Below are positions 5,931 through 11,779 of a DNA stretch of 11,779 bases, piece by piece. The notes beneath the pieces were generated by a model. The model did not search any database. It saw nothing but the letters and a program-made list of their open reading frames with translations, and was not told the DNA's origin. The stretch's first letter is position 1, and every line of letters begins with the position of its first letter. Source of the stretch: JANWYT01 sp046719465 (lineage in GTDB: Bacteria; Chloroflexota; Anaerolineae; Aggregatilineales; Phototrophicaceae); NCBI GenBank assembly GCA_046719465.1, contig JBDNCV010000122.1, positions 1-11,779 of the forward strand, in the 5' to 3' direction. A program made the translations under genes and the position numbers.

Positions 5931-8900
5931 GGCAACGGCTGACCACGTCCTGCTCAGCATTTTCCTCGGCCTGTTCTACATCCTCATGGTGCGCTTGGCG
6001 GGGCCAATGTCGGACGGCCTCTGGATGGGCTACGTCTACTTCACGCTGCTGGTTTTGATACTCATGCTGGGGCCAACGGCGTCTTTGCTGCTGCTCACCG
6101 CAGGCACAGCAGTTGCCGTCGCCTTGCACTACATCGGGCCTAACGCCGTCCAGCGCGATCTCATCCTGCCAGTCACTGAGTACCTTGCGCGGCTTGGCGT
6201 GAGCGGTGGGGCTTTGATCGTCGGCTATGTCACTTTCGACTGGTTAGGGGCGACACGCCCGTTTACCGACTTCGGCGATTTAGGCCATTTGCTGCGCGTG
6301 TTGGTCGTGATGCAAGTTATGTATGGGGCGCTCATTGGGCTAGGCATCCTTGCGACCGGACGACGGTGGCGCGACGTCAAACGCCACGTGCGGCGCACGT
6401 GGATGATCGATGTGGCCTTTCAGTTTGCCGCGCTGCTGGTGTCTTTTGCCTTTCACACGGGGGGCATGACGCCCACGCTTATCGTCCTGATCTTGATGAT
6501 GTTCCAAGCCGTGCGCTTCCAGCAAGTCACGAGAGCGCGCAGTCAGCTTCAACAGCGCAGCCGCGACGTTTCCACCCTCAGCACGCTGGGCCAAGTCATC
6601 AGCAGCAATCTAAGCCTCGATGAAGTGCTGGCGCAGGTGCACACCCGCCTGCACGAGTTGGTGGAGCCGACCATTGTGACAACCGTCCTCTACGACGAGG
6701 TCAACGACGTGGTGGAGTACCCAGCGGTGTCCACCCTGTTCGGCACACAGAAGGCGCAAAAGCGCCGCCTTGCGCATGGACTCATCGATTGGGTGATTCG
6801 TCATCGTGCGCCGCTGCAAATCAACCTCACCGAAAGCGTCGACCTCAGCGAGTTGGGCATTGAGATGGCCGAGGTGGACGTGCAGGCCTTCATCGGCGTG
6901 CCGCTGGTCGTTGGCGATGCGCTCATCGGCGCGCTGGCTGTCGGCCATGACACCAACGCTGAGGCCTTCGACAGCCTCGACATTACGGTGCTGCAGACCA
7001 TCGCCGCGCAGGCTGCGCTGGCCATCCGCAACGCCAACCTCTACTCGCGCACGCTGCGGCTTTCAACCAACATGGGCATCATCAACCAGTCGATGCAGCA
7101 GGTGATGTTCAACCTTGACCGCGAGAGCCTCGTGCAGACCGCGTGCCACATTGCTTGTCAGGTGACGGGCGCGCAGAAGGCAGCGCTGTTCGTCGTGCGC
7201 GAACGGCTGGGCATCGTGCTGGCTGGGCACGTCGGGCTGGATGCGCTCGTCAGCAACGATGTCGTCTTCCCCTACCGCCCCGATCTCTACCTGCCCGGCT
7301 CGCGCATTGAGACCAACATCGACGAGCACAGTGACCCCGAACTGTATGCGCTCGCCCAGCGCGGCGGCTTCCGCTCGATGTTGGAAGTGCCGCTGCGCTC
7401 GAGCAACACGCTGATCGGGGTGCTGGCGGTGTATCAGGATGAGCCGCATTACTTCGACCACGCTGACATCAACCTGTTGGAGATGTTGGCCAGCCAAGTG
7501 ACGGCGGCCTTCGACAACACCGACCTGCTGCAAGCGCTGGAGATGTACGCCTCCGAGCAGGCGCAGTTGGTTTACCTCTCGCGTGTCTCCAGCACCAACC
7601 TTGACCTTGAGCGCGTCGTGCTCGATTTGTCGATGACGCTCTCGCAGATGATCGGCCTGCCGCAGGTGGCCGTCGGGCTGCTGCGCGATGACGAGGCGCT
7701 CGAGGTCTACACCCCCAACGACGGCGAAACGGTGCAAGTAGAGGCACTGGCGTTCAACGCCCTGCCTGAGATCACGCTCGCCATCGAGAACCCCAACATC
7801 ACCAGCCCGTATGTGCTTTATCACAACGATGAGAGCTTGTCGCAAGCAGCGCGCGACTACATGCAGCAGCGCGCGATGCGCGTCTTGATGCTCATGCCAA
7901 TGATCGTGAGCCGTCAGGTGTTCGGCGTGTTGATGCTCAGCACGGGCGACCCAGTGACGATCACCGATACGATGCGCCGCCTCATGGAGATGGCCATCCA
8001 TCAAGTCTCGGCACAGGTGCACAACGCCCGCCTTTACACCATCACCGAGGAAGCGCTCTCGCAGCAGTTAGAGCAGCTCTCGTTGATTGAGGATCTCTCG
8101 CACAAGATTTCGCAGTCGCTCAACGTGCCGACTATCGCAGGCAACGTGTTGGATGCCGTGCTGCGGGCGACACGCGCTGAATCCGCTGAGATACTGCTCA
8201 AGGACAGCGCCCAGCAGTGGCGCGTGTTTCGCCAGCAGCCCGGGCAAGCTATGACGGTCACGCTCACAGCGCAAGCTGAGCTGCCCCCTGACTTGCAGCC
8301 CTTGGTCGACCGGCGCGACCACCCGCGCGAAGAAATCCTGACGAACCGGCAGGGGATCGTCGCCTGTATGCCGCTGCTGAGCGGCGAGCGCCTGCTGGGG
8401 CTGCTGCGCGTGCAGGGCGGGGAGCGCAGCCGCCTCGGCGTGGAGGAACTGAACTTCCTGCGCAGTTTGTCTGGTCACACGGCTGTGAGCATCGACAACG
8501 CTTTCCTGCTGGAGGAACGGCAGTTCCAAGTGAACGCGCTCACTCGCCTGCGCGAGCTGTCGCTTCAAGTGGCCAGCAGCCAAGACGACCAGAGCATCAC
8601 CGCGGCCATCCTCCAGACGACCCTCGACGTGCTGGGCGGAACAGAAGCCGCGCTCTACGCTTACGACGTGCGCACCGATGAGATCGTGCCGATGGTGGGG
8701 CTGCGCCGCTCGGTCAAAGGCTACAGCCCAGTGGAGCCGCGCCTCGCCACTCACCCCATCTACGAGGCAATTGAGGCCCGCCAACTTGTGAGCAGCCACC
8801 TCGCGGCGAGCGTTGAGACGGACGCGCAAGGCAACGTCACGTATCCAACGCTCATCGCGGTGCCGATCATCCGCCACGGCGACGTGGCCGAGGTGCTGGT

Positions 8901-10107
8901 GGTTGGCTTCCACTTGCGCCGCGACCTCGACCGCCGCGACATCAACTTTATTGAGCTGCTGATGGTGCAAGTGGCCAACCACCTCGAGACCGTCCTGCTC
9001 AACCGCACGATCCACACCGCCAACAAGCGCATGCGCGCGATTTTGGACTCAACCCGCGACGGCATCATCCTGCTGGACAACTTTGGCCGTGTGCTGGACG
9101 CCAACCTACAAGCCAGCCGTCTGCTCGGCGTCGATTTGAACGAGGCCATCGGCGAATCGTTCACACGATTTATACGCAAGCACTACAGCAATACCCCGCT
9201 TGAAGCGCATATGCTGGCGCTAGGGACGGAACCTATGGGTGAATATCGTGAGGTGGAGCTGCCGCGCAGCGAAGGCCCGATCTACCTGCAAACCAGCACG
9301 CTGCCCGTGCGCGATGCGAACGGCGCGAACCTCGGGCGTCTGCTCTCGCTGCGCGATATTTCCGAGGACAAGCAGCTGGCGATGATGCGCGAGAGCTTGC
9401 AGCGCATGGTCATCCACGACCTGCGCAGCCCGATGGGCGCGATCATGACCGGCCTCTCCTTCCTGCAAGTGCTGGTCGATGAGCTGGATCCGGAGGTGGC
9501 GCGCGACATGCGCCGCACGCTGGACGCCTCGCTCGAAAGCGCTGATAACCTCATGCGCTTGATGGACACCCTGCGCGACATCCCACGCCTGAAGGACATC
9601 AAGCTCGAGCCGCAGCCCATTGCCATCGGCACTTTGGTCACCAAAGCCTACGAATCGTTGGAGACGCTGTTCGTCGAGGCGCGCATCGCGTTTGAAGTGG
9701 TGCACGACGTCAACATCCGAATCGCTGTCGATGTTGACCTGATGCGCCGCGTGCTGGTGAACCTGCTGCACAACGCATTGAAATTCACCCCGGAAGGCGG
9801 CAAGATCATGGTCATTACCGATGTCAACCAAGAGGAAGCACTGCTGCGCGTGCGCGTATGCGACACCGGCCCGGGCATCCCGCCTGCCATGCGTGAACGC
9901 ATCTTTGGCGAGTTCCAACAAGTAGAGGGGCAAATCCCTAAACGCGGAGGACGCGGCACCGGCCTCGGCCTGACATTGTGCAAGCTGGCTGTGGAGGCGC
10001 ATGGCGGGCGCATTTGGGTCGACGGCGATGGGCCGCTGCCCGGCGCGTGCTTCACGTTCACGCTGCCGCTTGCGCCCAGCAGCAGCGCGCGCCAACCTGC
10101 TGTTTAA
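5824..10107 (+). CDS. Large membrane multi-GAF/PAS sensor histidine kinase
   Basis: I prefer TTG 5824 (MTLRIPTTIKPAHLLG, 1427 residues). The frame runs back to a TTG at 5734, but that adds 30 residues encoded inside the ligase. No start has a strong ribosome binding site. Domains: about 8 hydrophobic helices (13-235); a linker (236-260); five GAF-like repeats beginning near 256, 415, 582, 754 and 905, most introduced by a helix of the type LSTLGQVISSNLSLDEV; a PAS domain (about 1070-1185, ILDSTRDGIILLDNFGRVLD); HisKA with H-box IHDLRSP (H1198); and HATPase_c with N-box NLLHNALKF (N1317), G1 DTGPGIP (D1347) and G2 GRGTGLGL (about 1376-1383). All catalytic boxes are intact, so it should autophosphorylate. 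No receiver or HPt domain is attached. GAF domains bind small ligands or chromophores, but I see no diagnostic bilin or haem residues. It is probably co-transcribed with the next kinase, 21 bases downstream. Confidence 0.92.
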   Translation: MTLRIPTTIKPAHLLGALVLLISVMRVISGQLSLYEATADHVLLSIFLGLFYILMVRLAGPMSDGLWMGYVYFTLLVLILMLGPTASLLLLTAGTAVAVALHYIGPNAVQRDLILPVTEYLARLGVSGGALIVGYVTFDWLGATRPFTDFGDLGHLLRVLVVMQVMYGALIGLGILATGRRWRDVKRHVRRTWMIDVAFQFAALLVSFAFHTGGMTPTLIVLILMMFQAVRFQQVTRARSQLQQRSRDVSTLSTLGQVISSNLSLDEVLAQVHTRLHELVEPTIVTTVLYDEVNDVVEYPAVSTLFGTQKAQKRRLAHGLIDWVIRHRAPLQINLTESVDLSELGIEMAEVDVQAFIGVPLVVGDALIGALAVGHDTNAEAFDSLDITVLQTIAAQAALAIRNANLYSRTLRLSTNMGIINQSMQQVMFNLDRESLVQTACHIACQVTGAQKAALFVVRERLGIVLAGHVGLDALVSNDVVFPYRPDLYLPGSRIETNIDEHSDPELYALAQRGGFRSMLEVPLRSSNTLIGVLAVYQDEPHYFDHADINLLEMLASQVTAAFDNTDLLQALEMYASEQAQLVYLSRVSSTNLDLERVVLDLSMTLSQMIGLPQVAVGLLRDDEALEVYTPNDGETVQVEALAFNALPEITLAIENPNITSPYVLYHNDESLSQAARDYMQQRAMRVLMLMPMIVSRQVFGVLMLSTGDPVTITDTMRRLMEMAIHQVSAQVHNARLYTITEEALSQQLEQLSLIEDLSHKISQSLNVPTIAGNVLDAVLRATRAESAEILLKDSAQQWRVFRQQPGQAMTVTLTAQAELPPDLQPLVDRRDHPREEILTNRQGIVACMPLLSGERLLGLLRVQGGERSRLGVEELNFLRSLSGHTAVSIDNAFLLEERQFQVNALTRLRELSLQVASSQDDQSITAAILQTTLDVLGGTEAALYAYDVRTDEIVPMVGLRRSVKGYSPVEPRLATHPIYEAIEARQLVSSHLAASVETDAQGNVTYPTLIAVPIIRHGDVAEVLVVGFHLRRDLDRRDINFIELLMVQVANHLETVLLNRTIHTANKRMRAILDSTRDGIILLDNFGRVLDANLQASRLLGVDLNEAIGESFTRFIRKHYSNTPLEAHMLALGTEPMGEYREVELPRSEGPIYLQTSTLPVRDANGANLGRLLSLRDISEDKQLAMMRESLQRMVIHDLRSPMGAIMTGLSFLQVLVDELDPEVARDMRRTLDASLESADNLMRLMDTLRDIPRLKDIKLEPQPIAIGTLVTKAYESLETLFVEARIAFEVVHDVNIRIAVDVDLMRRVLVNLLHNALKFTPEGGKIMVITDVNQEEALLRVRVCDTGPGIPPAMRERIFGEFQQVEGQIPKRGGRGTGLGLTLCKLAVEAHGGRIWVDGDGPLPGACFTFTLPLAPSSSARQPAV

Positions 10108-10110
10108 CCC

Positions 10111-10118
10111 AAGAGAGG
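10111..10118 (+). promoter_or_regulatory. Ribosome binding site for the second kinase
   Basis: AAGAGAGG ends 10 bases before GTG 10129. The next in-frame start, ATG 10141, would be 22 bases away, so the site supports GTG 10129. Confidence 0.55.
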
Positions 10119-10128
10119 ATGCACGCGC

Positions 10129-11652
10129 GTGATTCGTCAGATGAACCTTAACCGCATGATCCTCACCGGCGCGCTCATGGCCGCCACGGTGGTGATGGTC
10201 GTGCTGAACTTATCCCAGCCCGATGCCTTCAACTCGCTGCTTAATATCGCGCTGACGCTGTTGGTGGCCGGGTTGATCGTCTTTGGGCTGTTGATGATCA
10301 ACGTCCTTGAGCGGCGCTGGGATCAGCAAGAAGTGGCGCTGCAAGCCGCCGAAGCCGACAACATGGCGCTGATGAAGCGCATCTCGCAGCGTGCCGATCA
10401 GCTCAGCACGCTCAACCAGCTCAGCGTCTTGATGACGCAGACGCTCTCCACCTCCGACGTGCTGGATTCGACGGCGTCCTCGGCGGCGCTCATCACACAG
10501 GCCGACGCGGTGGCGGTGTTCGTGTTAAAAGATCAAACCTTCGAACGTGTGCGCGATGCGGGCTTCAACGACGACCCATCCTATCTAACGCCGGTCACCT
10601 CGCCCAGCCTCACCTCGATGACGCCGACCATCATTCACAACCTGCGCCACAGCCACCGTGAGCCGATGATCACGCTTGTGGCCAACGGCTTCCAGTCTCT
10701 TCTAGAGCTGCCGTTCGTCAGCAATGGCCGCCTGTTGGGGGTGGTGGGCTGTTACTTCCGCCGACTGATGACCTTCAAGGACGATGAGATCGGCATCATG
10801 CTGTCGTTTGCTGCGCTGCTCTCGAACGCGCTGCAAAACGCTGAACGCTACGAGCAGGTGGACTATCGGCGTGAGGTGGCCTCGACTAACCTCCAAGCCG
10901 TGCTGGAGGCGCGCGAAGCCTACACCAACATGCTCATCCACGACCTGCGCAGCCCGCTGACGGCGGTCGCCACCAGCCTGCGCATGCTGGCCTCGACCGT
11001 TGATGAAACCGACGCGCATTACGACACGATCAAGCGGCTGACAGGCACAGGCCTGCGCGGGCTGCGCAAGGTGCTGGCGCGCGTCGACAGCCTGCTGGAC
11101 ATCGCCAAGATGGAGAGCGGCGTCATGCCGCTTCAACGCACGCCGACGCAGGTCGCTAAGCTGGTCGAAAACGTCTTCAACGACCTCGAGCCGCTGGCGG
11201 AAGGGTTGGAGGTGCGCCTCACCGCGACGATCACGCCGCTGCCATCACTCATGCTCGACGCCGATAAAGTCGAACGCGCCCTGCTCAACCTCGTCGACAA
11301 CGCGCTTAAGTACACCCCGCAAGGCTCTACCGTGCGCGTCGAGGCGCTGCGCAGCGCTCCGGATCGCTTCCAGCTCCGCGTGATCGACAGCGGCAGCGGC
11401 GTCCCTGACAGCCACAAAGAGCGCTTGTTCGACCGCTTTGTGCAGATCGAAGATCGAAAGGTGGTGCGGCGCGGCGTTGGCCTTGGCCTCAGCTTGTGTA
11501 AAGCCGTTGCTGACGCGCACGGCGGGCGCATCTGGATCGAGGACAACCCCACCGGCGGCGCGATCTTCATCATGGAGCTGCCGATGGTGCTGGCCCCCGT
11601 CAACGAGCGCCCCCCCACCGAGACTGAAGTCCCCACCAAGCCCGTCACCTAG
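10129..11652 (+). CDS. Membrane GAF sensor histidine kinase, paralogue of the upstream kinase
   Basis: The start is GTG 10129 with AAGAGAGG upstream; the product has 507 residues. Layout: two hydrophobic helices (about 10-27 and 36-60, with only a short loop between, so little extracellular sensing surface); a helical linker (62-92); one GAF-like domain (about 93-243, TLNQLSVLMTQTLSTSDVLD to ALQNAERYEQ); HisKA with IHDLRSPLTA (H271); HATPase_c with NLVDNALKYTPQG (N391), G1 DSGSGVP (D420) and G2 RRGVGLGLSLCK; and a Pro/Thr-rich tail (about 493-507). The core resembles the upstream kinase throughout (compare AHGGRIW in both), suggesting duplication. All catalytic boxes are present. No response regulator is encoded in the window, so its partner lies elsewhere or downstream. 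The two kinases may form a pair or heterodimer (inference). Confidence 0.92.
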   Translation: MIRQMNLNRMILTGALMAATVVMVVLNLSQPDAFNSLLNIALTLLVAGLIVFGLLMINVLERRWDQQEVALQAAEADNMALMKRISQRADQLSTLNQLSVLMTQTLSTSDVLDSTASSAALITQADAVAVFVLKDQTFERVRDAGFNDDPSYLTPVTSPSLTSMTPTIIHNLRHSHREPMITLVANGFQSLLELPFVSNGRLLGVVGCYFRRLMTFKDDEIGIMLSFAALLSNALQNAERYEQVDYRREVASTNLQAVLEAREAYTNMLIHDLRSPLTAVATSLRMLASTVDETDAHYDTIKRLTGTGLRGLRKVLARVDSLLDIAKMESGVMPLQRTPTQVAKLVENVFNDLEPLAEGLEVRLTATITPLPSLMLDADKVERALLNLVDNALKYTPQGSTVRVEALRSAPDRFQLRVIDSGSGVPDSHKERLFDRFVQIEDRKVVRRGVGLGLSLCKAVADAHGGRIWIEDNPTGGAIFIMELPMVLAPVNERPPTETEVPTKPVT

Positions 11653-11675
11653 TAGGGACGCAGCCTGCTGCGTCC
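11652..11675 (+). terminator. GTAGGG-type palindrome directly after the kinase stop
   Basis: GTAGG (11652-11656) overlaps the TAG stop codon (11650-11652) and leads into GGACGCAG-CCTG-CTGCGTCC, an 8-bp perfect stem with a 4-base loop (11656-11675). Its position suits transcript end formation, but no T-run follows. It has the same design as the units at 483-506 and 2177-2200. Confidence 0.45.
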
Positions 11676-11703
11676 GCGATGGAGCCTGCTGCGTCCGCGA
11701 TGG
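11662..11703. repeat. Two perfect tandem copies of a 21-base unit
   Basis: A 21-base unit beginning AGCCTGCTGCGTCC and ending CGATGG occurs at 11662-11682 and again at 11683-11703 with no gap. The first copy includes the right arm of the post-stop hairpin, so the array seems to grow from that palindrome. Confidence 0.75.
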
Positions 11704-11705
11704 AA

Positions 11706-11760
11706 GCAGCCCAGCAGATAGGGCAAGCCCTGTTCCTAGCCTCGGGCTGCGCCAACAGGG
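11706..11760. other. Inverted repeats at the right edge
   Basis: GCAGCCC (11706-11712) pairs with GGGCTGC (11744-11750), and CCCTGTT (11728-11734) pairs with AACAGGG (11754-11760). These are mutually exclusive pairings within 55 bases. No gene is visible between 11653 and the window end. The stretch may belong to a longer repeat cut by the window. Confidence 0.4.
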
Positions 11761-11779
11761 AGTGTCTAAACCTACACAG

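Noticed and set aside
7063..10095. Several long minus-strand frames opposite the large kinase
   Set aside because: All are antisense shadows with His/Arg/Gln-rich products, caused by high GC at codon third positions on the + strand.

Overview
The window is GC-rich DNA with high GC at codon third positions and no RNA genes. It looks like an accessory-region segment of a Chloroflexota (probably Anaerolineae-like) chromosome. That placement is an inference from three things: very large multi-GAF sensor kinases, a BTAD/SARP-type regulator on a degenerate NTPase-like N-terminus, and short GC-rich intergenic palindromes of a kind common in that phylum. No marker gene confirms it.

Left part (1-2906, + strand): three genes resembling a reduced phage tail module. 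They are a 5'-truncated small protein that may be tail-terminator-like, a 483-residue minor-tail/baseplate-hub-like protein, and a 179-residue beta-rich fibre/decoration-like protein with a typical N-terminal tail-fibre motif. They are separated by long non-coding stretches (about 308 and 190 bases) filled with palindromes and inverted repeats. This is unusual for a working phage and suggests a remnant or domesticated cluster. A strong hairpin with a short T-run at about 2911-2954 closes the block.

Middle (2970-4319, - strand): a BTAD-domain transcriptional regulator convergent with the tail genes. An AT-rich divergent promoter region (4320-4526) separates it from the right-hand genes and carries a good sigma70-type promoter reading toward the regulator.

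Right part (4527-11652, + strand): an O-antigen ligase/polymerase-family membrane protein, then a very large membrane sensor kinase (about 8 TM helices, five GAF-like domains, PAS, HisKA, HATPase) and a smaller paralogous kinase (2 TM, GAF, HisKA, HATPase). The ligase frame overlaps the start of the large kinase by about 107 bases, and the two kinases are 21 bases apart, so they are probably co-transcribed. No response regulator lies in the window. The two kinases probably sense signals at the envelope or in the cytoplasm and act through a partner encoded elsewhere. The ligase neighbour hints at a link to surface polysaccharide, but this is only context.

The last 127 bases hold a hairpin and a short tandem repeat directly after the kinase stop codon, related in form to the palindromes on the left.
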